Shown: positions 1 through 8,451, numbered from the stretch's first letter. The stretch is 15,560 bases of DNA from Clostridia bacterium (GCA_012515365.1 JAAYYM010000658.1:1-15560), one strand, 5' to 3'. The notes: generated by a model from the sequence alone, not told the origin. Made by a program: numbers and translations.

Positions 1-147
1 AAACATTTTGCATCTATTGATGCGTTGCGTGAAGCGACGATAGAAGAAATTGCTGCACTTCCGCAGATGAATATAAAAGCAGCAAACGAGATCTATGAAT
101 TCCTTCATAATCAGGATAAAAAGGACGAAAAAGATGAGCAGAAATAA
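1..147 (+). CDS. uvrC: UvrABC system protein C, C-terminal end (partial)
   Basis: The first 48 codons visible are the end of a protein whose start lies before the window. The peptide contains FASIDALREATIEEIAAL and then PQMNIKAANEIYEFL, which matches the tandem helix-hairpin-helix region at the C-terminus of UvrC, the nuclease subunit of nucleotide excision repair that incises DNA on both sides of a lesion. It ends in a charged tail rich in Lys, Asp and Glu, followed by TAA. The next gene starts inside this tail, so the two are probably translationally coupled. Identification rests on the HhH pattern and on the common clostridial neighbourhood uvrC–hprK–murB. The catalytic GIY-YIG domain is out of view. 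Confidence 0.8.
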   Translation, partial: KHFASIDALREATIEEIAALPQMNIKAANEIYEFLHNQDKKDEKDEQK

Positions 148-2710
148 AAAACGTAATATATTAATACTTGCATTTATCATACCTGTTATTATGATGGGGG
201 TTGTTTCATTTTGCTTGAAGCTGGCTCCATTTGGTGATGGTACGATATTGGTATCTGATTTAAATGCACAGTTCATAGACTATTACTCTTATTTTAAATC
301 TATTTTTACAAGTAATAATAATTTTATCTATACGTTTAGTAAATCACTTGGTGGTGATATGGTAGGCTTTAGCGGATATTATCTGCAGAATCCGTTGTTG
401 TTTCTTTTGTTTCTGTTTCCTGAGGATCTGCTTCCTGTCGGCGTTTTACTGATGATTACGGTGCAGACGGGCTTGGCTGGACTTTCTTTTGCATTTATGA
501 AGGGAGAAATGAAGGGATACCGCTATGACCTTCTTATTTTTTCAATTGCTTATGCATTTATGGGATATCTTTTTTCCTATATCACGCTGCCAATCTATTT
601 CTGCAACATTGCGCTATTACCTCTTGTTATATTAGGATTATGGCATGTTGTGAGGGATGAGAAGGGAAAATGGTTATATGTTATTTCGCTTTCACTATCT
701 GTCTTTTTTAATTACTATTTAGGATATATGCTTTGTTTGTTTAGTGTTCTGATGTTTCTATATTTGTTTTTCATTCAAACAGATGGATTTCTAAAGATTC
801 GTCAAAACAGCAAGGTGGTGATCAGTTATGTATCTTGTTCGGCTCTTGGTGTTGGACTTGTTGCATTTGATCTGATTCCGATTGCATTATCTTTACGCGG
901 ACAAAAGAGTGCACCAGGATTAGAAAATCTGCAGTTTTATCGTAATTTCAGAATGACAGATGTGTTTTCAAGACTTTATACCAATTCTTTTGATGGAAAT
1001 ATATCGAACGATTCGTTTCCCTATATTTATGTAGGAATGACAGCAGTTGTTTTTGTCCTTTTCTTTCTTTTGGACAAACGCCAAAAGAAAAAAGAGCGAA
1101 TCGCCGCATTTGCATGTTTAGGAATCATGCTGGGGTGTTTTTATATTCATACGGTAGATGTCATATGGCATGCTTTTAATGATCCAGTGGGATTTCCTTA
1201 TCGATATGCATTTTTCTTTTCGTTCCTGATGTTGTTTTTTGCTGAGCAGGGATTTGACTCATTGATGAGTTATGAAAAGAAGGAGAAGAGGGTCAAAATT
1301 TTTTTAGGTCTTGTACTGACACTCTATGTCCTTTATTCGATCTATCTGCTGACAATTGGGAAAACAACCATTAATCTGCGAAATATTGCATTTTCTGCCG
1401 TAGCGGTGATTCTTATTGTTTGTGCAATTTATCTTTTTCTCATTGAAAAGATAAATGCAAAGGTATTTCTTGTAGTATTACTATTCGTTCAGGTAGTAGA
1501 ACTTGGTATCAATGCCGGACACTCGATCGCGCAGTATGAGGCAAAAACACTAACAGAGTATAAGTCCTATATTGATAAGGTTTCGCCTATGGTTGAAGCT
1601 ATTAAGAAAAAGGATGATTCTTTTTACCGGATTGAGAAAAACTTTTTAAGAACACATAATGACACGATGCAGTTTCAGTATAATGGGTTGTCACACTCGA
1701 GCTCATGTGAGAAAGATTATGTAAAAAATTTTATGGGCAGAATGGGTTTTCGTAATTTTGGATTATGGTCTTTTTATAATGAAGGCGGGACGTCATTTGC
1801 TGATTCTTTTCTTGGCGTAAAGTATTACATTTCAAAGTATAATGCGACAGGAAAACCATATGAATTGTTTGACACGATTAACGAATGTACATTATACAAA
1901 AATCCTTACGCCATGCCGATTGCATTTGGTGTATCAAATGATGTTACATCAGTCGACATGGAGCAGGCAGATTTATTTCAGATCCAAAATGAGATTGCTT
2001 CTTTACATACAAAGGGACAAGAAGCTATCTATACAAGGGCTAAAGTAGAAAAGAAAACATTGCACAATGTCGTAGCAAAACAAGAAGCAGACTACATTAC
2101 GTATACAAAGGAGCAAGAAGGGGAAGCTTATATTGAATACCTGATTAACATTACAGATGAGGATAATCTCTACATCTACTTTGGTGGGACGAGAATACAA
2201 GGAGCCGAAATCAGAATCAATGATTATTCTTATGGAGATTATTTTACAAACTGGAAATGGGATATGATAGATATAGGTGCTTACCCTATAGGAGAACAGG
2301 TATCCATAAAGCTGGTTTTAAAAGAGGATTCTATTACGGCTGATGATGGACAGTTCTACTATGAAAACAAGGAACAACTGAAAAAATGGTACGAAAAAGC
2401 ATCATCGAATGCAGCACAGCTTAGGAAAATCAGCAGTTCACATTTAGATGGAACTGTAGACATTACTGACAGTAATTATCTGCTATTTAGTATTCCCTTT
2501 GAAGAAGACTGGAAGATTATATTGGATGGAAAATCTGTACAAGGTAAAGAGATGTTGAATGCTCTTCTTGCTGTTGAAATCATGCCGGGAACTCACCATT
2601 TTGAAATGTACTATATTCCACAGGGATTTTATGTGGGATTAACAGTAAGTATTCTTTGTATCATAATCGGTGTCGGTATGCTTCTATACATGAGAAAATG
2701 TGATAAATAG
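134..2710 (+). CDS. YfhO-family polytopic membrane protein (GT-C glycosyltransferase-like)
   Basis: This is an 858-residue membrane protein. The frame is open from 95, but I start it at ATG 134 because AAGGA at 120–124 sits 9 nt upstream. That start overlaps uvrC by 14 nt. The N-terminus has a hydrophobic helix (about residues 8–28) followed by a short outside loop with SDLNAQ (Asp42) and then GGDMVGFSGYYLQNP, which is the recognisable YfhO start. In GT-C enzymes an Asp in this first loop is catalytic. About a dozen membrane segments run to around residue 460, followed by a large soluble extracellular domain (about 470–830) and a final anchoring helix (FYVGLTVSILCIIIGVGML). Characterised YfhO/GtlB proteins add sugars to teichoic acids using undecaprenyl-linked donors. 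The substrate here is unknown. It lies between uvrC and hprK and is probably an insertion into that order; a promoter follows it. Confidence 0.85.
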   Translation: MSRNKKRNILILAFIIPVIMMGVVSFCLKLAPFGDGTILVSDLNAQFIDYYSYFKSIFTSNNNFIYTFSKSLGGDMVGFSGYYLQNPLLFLLFLFPEDLLPVGVLLMITVQTGLAGLSFAFMKGEMKGYRYDLLIFSIAYAFMGYLFSYITLPIYFCNIALLPLVILGLWHVVRDEKGKWLYVISLSLSVFFNYYLGYMLCLFSVLMFLYLFFIQTDGFLKIRQNSKVVISYVSCSALGVGLVAFDLIPIALSLRGQKSAPGLENLQFYRNFRMTDVFSRLYTNSFDGNISNDSFPYIYVGMTAVVFVLFFLLDKRQKKKERIAAFACLGIMLGCFYIHTVDVIWHAFNDPVGFPYRYAFFFSFLMLFFAEQGFDSLMSYEKKEKRVKIFLGLVLTLYVLYSIYLLTIGKTTINLRNIAFSAVAVILIVCAIYLFLIEKINAKVFLVVLLFVQVVELGINAGHSIAQYEAKTLTEYKSYIDKVSPMVEAIKKKDDSFYRIEKNFLRTHNDTMQFQYNGLSHSSSCEKDYVKNFMGRMGFRNFGLWSFYNEGGTSFADSFLGVKYYISKYNATGKPYELFDTINECTLYKNPYAMPIAFGVSNDVTSVDMEQADLFQIQNEIASLHTKGQEAIYTRAKVEKKTLHNVVAKQEADYITYTKEQEGEAYIEYLINITDEDNLYIYFGGTRIQGAEIRINDYSYGDYFTNWKWDMIDIGAYPIGEQVSIKLVLKEDSITADDGQFYYENKEQLKKWYEKASSNAAQLRKISSSHLDGTVDITDSNYLLFSIPFEEDWKIILDGKSVQGKEMLNALLAVEIMPGTHHFEMYYIPQGFYVGLTVSILCIIIGVGMLLYMRKCDK

Positions 2711-2723
2711 GGCATTGTGATAG

Positions 2724-2752
2724 TTGATGTTGTTCATTATGTATGCTATCAT
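2724..2752 (+). promoter_or_regulatory. Candidate sigma-A promoter with extended -10 for the hprK operon
   Basis: TTGATG (2724–2729) and TATCAT (2747–2752) are separated by 17 nt, and TGC directly before the -10 makes it an extended -10 element. It sits 36 bp before the hprK start in the only sizeable gap upstream of the operon. A 6-bp inverted repeat (TGATAG at 2718–2723, CTATCA at 2746–2751) brackets it and could be an operator, but this may be chance. Confidence 0.6.
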
Positions 2753-2788
2753 GAAACAAGAATGATTTGAAAAAAGGAGAGATAAAAT

Positions 2789-3730
2789 ATGGCTTCAGTT
2801 GCATTAACAAGATTAATAGATAAAATGAAATTAAAAAATTTAACTCCTGATATTGATATCAGCGCGATTAAGATTTCACAGCCTGATATTAACAGACCGG
2901 CATTACAGCTGGCAGGCTTTTTTGAGCATTTTGAGCGTTCGCGTGTTCAGATCATCGGATTTGTTGAATATACTTATATGGAAAATCTGGATGATACAAG
3001 GAAACGTGAAGTATTTACAAAACTGCTTGATGATGAAGTGAAAATCCCTTGTTTTGTCTTTTGTAGAGATTTAGAGCCGGATCCAATCTTTATCCAAGTT
3101 GCAAATGAGCATAAAGTAGCTCTCCTTAGTACTTCAAAGTCTACATCTGCATTTATGGCTGAAATCATCAGATGGCTCAATGTAAAGCTGGCACCGGTTA
3201 TTTCTGTACATGGTGTTTTGGTAGATGTATTTGGTGAGGGTGTCCTAATCACAGGTGAAAGTGGTATTGGTAAGAGTGAAGCAGCACTTGAGTTAATTAA
3301 GCGTGGGCATCGTCTTGTTACAGATGATGTGGTAGAAATCAGAAAAGTCAGTGATGATACACTGATCGGATCAGCGCCGGATATTACAAGATATCTGATC
3401 GAGCTTCGAGGTATCGGAATCGTAGATGTCAAGACCTTATTTGGTGTATCCAGTGTTAAGGATACACAGTCAATTGATCTGGTCATTAAGCTTGAAGAAT
3501 GGGATAAGGAAAAGGAATATGACCGTATCGGATTAGAGGATGAGTATACTGAATATCTTGGTAATAAAGTAGTCTGCCATAACATTCCAATCAGACCAGG
3601 ACGTAATCTTGCCATTATTTGTGAATCAGCAGCAATCAACTACAGACAGAAAAAGATGGGATATAATGCGGCAAAAGAATTATACAGTCGTGTACAGCAC
3701 TCTCTGGCAAAAAGAAATGAAGAAGAGTAA
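2789..3730 (+). CDS. hprK: HPr kinase/phosphorylase
   Basis: HprK is the bifunctional enzyme that phosphorylates Ser46 of HPr and Crh when glycolytic intermediates and ATP are high, and removes the phosphate when inorganic phosphate is high. The 313 residues match the family length. Visible are the N-terminal DRTGG-like domain (about 1–130), the SVHG motif with the conserved His, Walker A GESGIGKS at 156–163, TDD after it, the HprK signature LIELRGIGIVDVKTLFG, and the C-terminal IPIRPGRNLAIICESAAINY. GGAGAG lies just upstream of ATG 2789. It is the first gene of a six-gene operon that also encodes glucokinase and a Ser46-containing HPr paralogue, so sensor kinase and likely substrate are made together. 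All key motifs are intact. Confidence 0.97.
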   Translation: MASVALTRLIDKMKLKNLTPDIDISAIKISQPDINRPALQLAGFFEHFERSRVQIIGFVEYTYMENLDDTRKREVFTKLLDDEVKIPCFVFCRDLEPDPIFIQVANEHKVALLSTSKSTSAFMAEIIRWLNVKLAPVISVHGVLVDVFGEGVLITGESGIGKSEAALELIKRGHRLVTDDVVEIRKVSDDTLIGSAPDITRYLIELRGIGIVDVKTLFGVSSVKDTQSIDLVIKLEEWDKEKEYDRIGLEDEYTEYLGNKVVCHNIPIRPGRNLAIICESAAINYRQKKMGYNAAKELYSRVQHSLAKRNEEE

Positions 3731-3769
3731 TTATATTTAATGAAATAGAATAAAGGAGCAGGTAAAAGA

Positions 3770-4726
3770 ATGAAGTCGTATTGTTTTGGAATTGATGTAG
3801 GTGGAACTACAATCAAAATGGGGTTATTTGAGACAGATGGAACGTTGGTGGAAAAATGGGAGATACCAACGCGTACAGAAAATCATGGTGAAAAGATCAT
3901 AGCAGATATCGCAGAAGCAGTTCTTGGAAAAATGAGTGAGAAAAACATTAATAAGGACGAGGTCGTAGGAGTTGGAATCGGAACACCAGGCCCGATAGAT
4001 GAAAGCGGAGTCATACATAAAGCAGCAAATCTTGGATGGGGCACCTTTAATCTAGAAGAGACACTGTATAAGCTGCTGATGATTCCTGTTAAGGCCGGTA
4101 ATGATGCGAATGTGGCAGCTTTGGGTGAAATGTGGCAAGGTGGCGGTAAAGGCTTTCGTAATGTCGTTCTTGTCACACTTGGAACAGGTGTAGGCGGCGG
4201 AATCATTGTAAATGGAAAAATACTGACCGGTTCAACAGGAGCAGGCGGAGAGATTGGTCATATTCATATCAATGATGATGAGACACAAATCTGCGGATGT
4301 GGTAATAAAGGCTGTTTGGAGCAATATACTTCAGCTACCGGTATCGTAACACTTGCAAACAGAATTTTAAGTAAAACGGATGAACCATCTGTATTACGTG
4401 ATGTTGAAATTTCAGCAAAATCTGTATTTGATGCGGTAAAAGAAGGAGATCAGGTGGCTATTCAGGTCGCTGAGGAATTCGGAAGATATCTTGGAAGAGG
4501 GCTTGCTGGTGTGGCAGGAGTATGTAATCCGGAGATCTTTGTTATCGGTGGCGGTGTTTCAAAAGCTGGTACTATTTTATTTGATTATATTGTAAAGAAT
4601 TATCGTGCCTATGTATTCCATGGCAGTGCAGATGCAAAATTTGCGCTGGCTACATTAGGTAATCGTGCAGGCATTTATGGTGCTGCAAAACTAATATTAA
4701 ATGAAGTTGATGGGAGCAGGAATTGA
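3770..4726 (+). CDS. glk: ROK-family glucokinase
   Basis: This cytosolic enzyme is predicted to phosphorylate glucose to glucose 6-phosphate with ATP. The 318 residues carry the ATP-phosphate motif DVGGTT (Asp9), the sugar-binding and catalytic segment AGNDANVAALGE (Asp112), the GTGVGGG loop, GEIGH, and the ROK zinc site CGCGNKGC (Cys175, Cys177, Cys182). No N-terminal helix-turn-helix is present, so this is a kinase rather than a ROK repressor. AAAGGAG precedes the ATG. It lies 39 bp after hprK, and its TGA overlaps the murB TTG start. Co-transcription with hprK makes sense because its product feeds the glycolytic pool that activates HprK. Other hexose substrates, such as mannose or N-acetylglucosamine, cannot be excluded by sequence alone. 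Confidence 0.9.
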   Translation: MKSYCFGIDVGGTTIKMGLFETDGTLVEKWEIPTRTENHGEKIIADIAEAVLGKMSEKNINKDEVVGVGIGTPGPIDESGVIHKAANLGWGTFNLEETLYKLLMIPVKAGNDANVAALGEMWQGGGKGFRNVVLVTLGTGVGGGIIVNGKILTGSTGAGGEIGHIHINDDETQICGCGNKGCLEQYTSATGIVTLANRILSKTDEPSVLRDVEISAKSVFDAVKEGDQVAIQVAEEFGRYLGRGLAGVAGVCNPEIFVIGGGVSKAGTILFDYIVKNYRAYVFHGSADAKFALATLGNRAGIYGAAKLILNEVDGSRN

Positions 4727-5655
4727 AGGAATCAACATTAAGACTCATGAAAGAAAATTTCCCCGGGATAGAGCTACGCCGGAATGAACCTATGAAGAAG
4801 CATACAACTTTCAGAGCCGGGGGAACTGCAGCCTATTATCTGGTACCATCAACAATAGAGGAACTGAAGGACTGTTTAAAGCTGTTAAAGGAACAGGAAG
4901 AACCCTATTATCTGATCGGGAATGGAAGTAATCTGTTGGTGAGTGATTCAGGCTATGAAGGAATCGTGATCCAGTTGATGTCACAGCTTAATCATATTAC
5001 CGTAACGGATCTGTCTATAGAGGCAGAAGCAGGTGCCTTACTTTCAAAGATTGCCAAGGTGGCACTTAAACACCAATTAGAAGGGTTTGAATTTGCAGCT
5101 GGAATCCCGGGAACTTTAGGTGGTGCAGTTGTAATGAACGCAGGTGCGTATGGCGGAGAAATGAAGCAGGTGATTGATTCTGTCAAGGTTATGGATGAAA
5201 ACCTGCAGATTCGGGAGATTTCAGGAGCGGATATGCAGTTTGAATACAGGACAAGTCTGGCTAAAACAAAGAAGTATGTTGTATTATCTGCTAAAATCCT
5301 GTTGAAAAAGGGTGACGACGTTGCCATAGAAGAGAAAATGCTTGATTATAAAAGGCAGCGTACCATGAAACAGCCATTGGATTTCCCGAGTGCAGGAAGT
5401 ACCTTTAAGCGTCCAGAAGGACATTTTGCAGGAAAACTGATCGACGAAGCGGGTCTTAGAGGTTTTCAGATCGGCGGCGCACAGGTTTCAGAGAAGCATT
5501 GCGGATTCGTTATCAATCGAAATCAGGCCAGTGCTTCAGATATTTATCGAGTGATGATGCATGTACAAAAACAGGTGTTTGACAAAACAGGAATACAGCT
5601 TAAACCGGAAGTCTGTATGCTGGGCGAGTTTAAAAAAGAGGTTGAGGAAGTATGA
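4723..5655 (+). CDS. murB: UDP-N-acetylenolpyruvoylglucosamine reductase (MurB)
   Basis: MurB reduces UDP-GlcNAc-enolpyruvate to UDP-MurNAc with NADPH and FAD, the second committed step of peptidoglycan precursor synthesis. Motifs seen are HTTFRAGG, the FAD-binding GNGSNLLVSD, AGIPGTLGGAVVMNAGAYGGE, FEYRTS (Arg176), SAGSTFKRP with the proton-donating Ser226, HCGFVIN, and the terminal KPEVCMLG (Glu296). The 310-residue length and the short form around the catalytic Ser fit type II MurB of Firmicutes. The start is TTG at 4723, inside the glucokinase stop, with GGGAG at 4712–4716. Its stop overlaps the rapZ ATG (ATGA), so translation of the three genes is probably coupled. Confidence 0.96.
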   Translation: MKESTLRLMKENFPGIELRRNEPMKKHTTFRAGGTAAYYLVPSTIEELKDCLKLLKEQEEPYYLIGNGSNLLVSDSGYEGIVIQLMSQLNHITVTDLSIEAEAGALLSKIAKVALKHQLEGFEFAAGIPGTLGGAVVMNAGAYGGEMKQVIDSVKVMDENLQIREISGADMQFEYRTSLAKTKKYVVLSAKILLKKGDDVAIEEKMLDYKRQRTMKQPLDFPSAGSTFKRPEGHFAGKLIDEAGLRGFQIGGAQVSEKHCGFVINRNQASASDIYRVMMHVQKQVFDKTGIQLKPEVCMLGEFKKEVEEV

Positions 5656-6527
5656 GATTTGTCATTGTAACAGGAATGAGTGGTGCCGGTAAGAGTACAG
5701 CACTAAAAATGCTGGAGGATGCAGGATACTATTGTGTCGATAATCTTCCGGTACCATTGATCGGTAAATTCGTTGAGCTTGTCAACATGCCAAACAGTGA
5801 AGTAACAAAAGCTGCGCTTGGGGATGATGTCAGGAATGGACAGGCATTCAGAGAATTAGAAAAGGTACTGGATGATATGAAGAAGGCAGGATTTCTTTAT
5901 GAAGTCCTTTTTTTAGAGTCATCCGATGAGGTCTTGGTCAAACGATATAAAGAAACCAGAAGAAATCATCCGTTAGCAGGATCGCAGCGTATTGATACCG
6001 GAATAGAAAAAGAACGCCAGATGCTGAGTGCAATTAAACACAGAGCAGATTATATTCTTGATACAAGCAGGTTACTGACTCGTGAATTGAGAGCAGAACT
6101 TGAACGTATTTTTATGAACAATGAGGAATATAATAGTTTGTACATTACGATTCTTTCATTTGGATTTAAGTATGGAATTCCGACGGATTCAGATCTTGTA
6201 TTTGACGTCAGATTTCTGCCAAATCCGTATTACATTGAAGAGATGAAGCAAAAGACAGGAAATGATGATATTGTACAAAACTATGTAATGGGATTTAAAG
6301 AAGCAACAGATTTCCTTGATAAACTGGAGGATCTGCTTATGTTCTTAATTCCGAATTACATTATTGAAGGGAAAAACCAACTTGTCATTTCAATCGGATG
6401 TACAGGTGGAAAACACAGGAGTGTTACATTAGCTAATCAGCTTTTTACCAGACTTAAGAATAAAGGAAATTATGGACTTAAGATAGAGCATAAGGATATT
6501 ATGAAAGACTCATTAAGAAAGCTTTAG
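5652..6527 (+). CDS. rapZ: RapZ/YvcJ-family nucleotide-binding protein
   Basis: This 291-residue P-loop protein has Walker A GMSGAGKST (residues 8–16), CVDNLP shortly after, and the conserved C-terminal domain with FGFKYG, DVRFLPNPY and IGCTGGKHRSV. In E. coli, RapZ binds small RNAs and controls glucosamine-6-phosphate synthase, so it sets the flow into UDP-GlcNAc. In B. subtilis the orthologue YvcJ hydrolyses nucleotides and affects competence; its RNA partners are unclear. Placement directly after murB, with a 4-nt ATGA overlap, fits a role in cell wall precursor supply. In B. subtilis yvcJ is followed by yvcK; here it is followed directly by whiA. Confidence 0.95.
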   Translation: MRFVIVTGMSGAGKSTALKMLEDAGYYCVDNLPVPLIGKFVELVNMPNSEVTKAALGDDVRNGQAFRELEKVLDDMKKAGFLYEVLFLESSDEVLVKRYKETRRNHPLAGSQRIDTGIEKERQMLSAIKHRADYILDTSRLLTRELRAELERIFMNNEEYNSLYITILSFGFKYGIPTDSDLVFDVRFLPNPYYIEEMKQKTGNDDIVQNYVMGFKEATDFLDKLEDLLMFLIPNYIIEGKNQLVISIGCTGGKHRSVTLANQLFTRLKNKGNYGLKIEHKDIMKDSLRKL

Positions 6528-6538
6528 AGGTGAAAGAG

Positions 6539-7495
6539 ATGTCTTTTTCCGGAACCGTAAAAGCCGAACTGGCTAAGGTAAACTGCCAGACAAGACATTG
6601 CCAGATAGCAGAGTTAGCAGCAATGCTTTGTTCCTGTGGCAGAATAGAGGCAGATGCGCAGGGAGATTATTACCTAGAGATACAAACTGAAAATCCGATT
6701 ATTGCCCGAAAAGCCTTTACAACTATTAAAAAAACATTTAATATATATACGGATGTCAGCGTACGAATGCATGTAAAACAACAAACTTCACGAGTTTATC
6801 TGATCCGTATTATAAATCAGAATGATGTTATTCGTATACTGAAAGCGATGAAATATCTGAATGAAAAAAAAGAAGTTCTTGTAGAAAAAGGATACGTTCA
6901 TCCGGTTATTGTTCAAAAGGCTTGCTGCAAGAAGGCATTTATTCGCACGATGTTCTTGTCGGCTGGTTCTATCAGCGATCCTGAGAAATCATATCATTTT
7001 GAAATTGTATGTTCTGATTGTGAGAAGGCAGAACTGATCAAAGATATGATTAACTTTTTTCTGTTAGATGCGAAAATTGTCAAAAGAAAGAAGTATCATG
7101 TTGTATACATTAAAGAAGGCGCGCAGATTGTAGAATTGCTGGGACTTATGGGAGCACATATTGCATTGATGGATTTAGAGAATATGCGTATCGTAAAAGA
7201 GGTACGTAATTCTGTAAACAGAAGGGTCAATTGTGAGACTGCCAATATTGGAAAAACAGTATCGGCAGCAGTCAAACAATTAGAGGATATTCAATATTTG
7301 ATCGATATTGGTGAGTTCAAAAATCTTCCCATTATCCTTCGTGATATTGCACAGACACGGTTGGAATATCCAAATGCATCACTTTTAGAATTGGGGGAAA
7401 TGCTGACTCCTGTTGTCGGAAAATCAGGAGTTAATCATAGGCTTAGAAAAATAAGCGAAATTGCGAGCAGATGCAGAGGTAAAAAGGAGGAGTAG
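6539..7495 (+). CDS. whiA: WhiA, sporulation/division regulator with LAGLIDADG-like and HTH domains
   Basis: WhiA is a DNA-binding protein related to LAGLIDADG homing endonucleases but without nuclease activity. It controls sporulation division in Streptomyces and influences chromosome segregation and Z-ring assembly in B. subtilis. The protein opens with MSFSGTVKAELAKV, the usual WhiA start, has the duplicated LAGLIDADG-like fold over about residues 10–200, and ends in a helix-turn-helix region with LLELGEMLTPVVGKSGVNHR. I use ATG 6539 (318 residues) rather than GTG 6530, because AGGTG at 6528–6532 is a good ribosome binding site for ATG 6539 and family members start there. It sits 11 bp after rapZ and 4 bp before the HPr-like gene. 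Confidence 0.95.
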   Translation: MSFSGTVKAELAKVNCQTRHCQIAELAAMLCSCGRIEADAQGDYYLEIQTENPIIARKAFTTIKKTFNIYTDVSVRMHVKQQTSRVYLIRIINQNDVIRILKAMKYLNEKKEVLVEKGYVHPVIVQKACCKKAFIRTMFLSAGSISDPEKSYHFEIVCSDCEKAELIKDMINFFLLDAKIVKRKKYHVVYIKEGAQIVELLGLMGAHIALMDLENMRIVKEVRNSVNRRVNCETANIGKTVSAAVKQLEDIQYLIDIGEFKNLPIILRDIAQTRLEYPNASLLELGEMLTPVVGKSGVNHRLRKISEIASRCRGKKEE

Positions 7496-7499
7496 TAAT

Positions 7500-7754
7500 A
7501 TGATGAAAAAACCCATCACTATTAAGTTAGAAAATGGACTGGAGGCAAGACCGGTAGCTTTGTTGGTACAGGTTGCAAGCCAGTATGAAAGTGCTATTTA
7601 CATTGAAGCGGAAGAAAAAAGGGTAAATGCAAAAAGCATTATGGGAATGATGTCACTTGGTATGGCAAACGGTGAAGTCGTTACTGTATCAGCAGATGGT
7701 ACAGATGAGAGTGCTGCGATAGAGGGAATTGAAGCATATTTAGAGGGAAAATAG
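7500..7754 (+). CDS. Crh-like HPr paralogue with Glu15 in place of the PTS histidine
   Basis: This 84-residue protein covers the whole HPr fold. The usual GLHARP motif reads GLEARP here: codon GAG at 7542–7544 encodes Glu at position 15, where PTS HPr has the phosphate-accepting His. Arg17 and the Ser46 region AKSIMGMMSLG are kept. It should therefore be a substrate of HprK at Ser46 but not take phosphate from Enzyme I, as with B. subtilis Crh, which has Gln15. A role as a CcpA co-regulator or metabolic effector is inferred from that comparison. ATG 7500 follows AAGGAGG; the frame is open further upstream inside whiA, but with no ribosome binding site. In B. subtilis crh also follows the whiA orthologue yvcL. 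It is the last gene of the operon and is followed by a strong hairpin. Confidence 0.9.
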   Translation: MMKKPITIKLENGLEARPVALLVQVASQYESAIYIEAEEKRVNAKSIMGMMSLGMANGEVVTVSADGTDESAAIEGIEAYLEGK

Positions 7755-7769
7755 GAATTGTGATTGAAT

Positions 7770-7820
7770 AGAGTGACAGGGTATGTATTTCATTAATTGA
7801 AGCACATACCCTGTCACTCT
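7770..7820 (+). terminator. Strong hairpin between convergent genes, probable bidirectional terminator
   Basis: AGAGTGACAGGGTATGT (7770–7786) and its perfect complement (7804–7820) form a 17-bp stem with a 17-nt loop. It lies between the end of the HPr-like gene and the end of the convergent response regulator. The + side is followed by GTTTAAGTT and then a T6 run at 7836–7841 inside the opposite gene. The U-tract is not a classical one directly after the stem, so efficiency is uncertain, but stem length and position fit a terminator serving both directions. Confidence 0.75.
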
Positions 7821-7827
7821 GTTTAAG

Positions 7828-8451
7828 TTAAATGCATTTTTTATAGTAGAAAATAGCCAGCTGAGTACGATCTCGCAAATTCAGTTTCTCAAGGATCGTG
7901 CTGATATAGTTACGTACCGTTCCTTCACTTAGGAAACTGCTGTTGGCAATTTCTTTATTACTCAATCCATCGGCAATCAAAGTTATGATATCAATTTCTT
8001 TTTCTGTCAGACCATATTCTTCAAAGGAGTTTGTTGATGAGTCGACCATCATTCCCGGAATCTTGCTGATGATCTCGTCTCCAAATACTCGTTGTCCTTT
8101 TTTTACTGCGTATATGGAAGGAACGATGCTTTCAAAGTCTTGTTTCAGCAAATATCCCTTTGCACCAAGCTTTAAGGCATCAATGATGTATTCATTGTCA
8201 GCAAAGGTAGTCAGGTAAAGGATTTTTGCTTCAGGATCTTTTTCTATGATCTGCTGTCCGGCCATGATTCCGGTCATCGTCTTCATGCGGATATCCATGA
8301 GCAGTATGTCTGGTTTATGTTTGAAGTACAGAGTGATTGCTTCAGTTCCGTCATTACCAATTGCGGGAACTTCTATGTCTTCTTCCGCCTCTAAGATTGT
8401 CTTTAAGGCCTGACATACTATTTTATCATCATCTACCAGTAGTATTTTCAT
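7828..8451 (-). CDS. NarL/LuxR-family response regulator
   Basis: This 207-residue regulator pairs with the histidine kinase encoded just upstream. The receiver domain (about 1–120) has acidic residues DDD at 7–9, the phosphoacceptor Asp53 in DILLMDIRM, Thr81 and Lys103. The C-terminus is a LuxR-type helix-turn-helix with LTEKEIDIITLIADGLSNKE followed by EGTVRNYISTILEKLNL. All phosphorylation residues are intact. I start at MKILLVDDDK (8451), the normal receiver start, with AAGGGGG upstream, though the frame is open to 8499. It overlaps the kinase gene by 23 nt. Likely targets are its own promoter and the divergent ABC/lipid kinase operon, inferred from gene order only. Confidence 0.93.
   Translation of the reverse strand: MKILLVDDDKIVCQALKTILEAEEDIEVPAIGNDGTEAITLYFKHKPDILLMDIRMKTMTGIMAGQQIIEKDPEAKILYLTTFADNEYIIDALKLGAKGYLLKQDFESIVPSIYAVKKGQRVFGDEIISKIPGMMVDSSTNSFEEYGLTEKEIDIITLIADGLSNKEIANSSFLSEGTVRNYISTILEKLNLRDRTQLAIFYYKKCI

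Noticed and set aside
95..133. Upstream in-frame ATG for the YfhO-type protein
   Set aside because: It would add 13 residues from within uvrC, and the ribosome binding site AAGGA fits ATG 134 instead.
2974..3639. 221-codon open frame on the minus strand
   Set aside because: It lies fully antisense to hprK, whose motifs are intact; its peptide is Ser/Thr-rich with no recognisable domain and it has no ribosome binding site.
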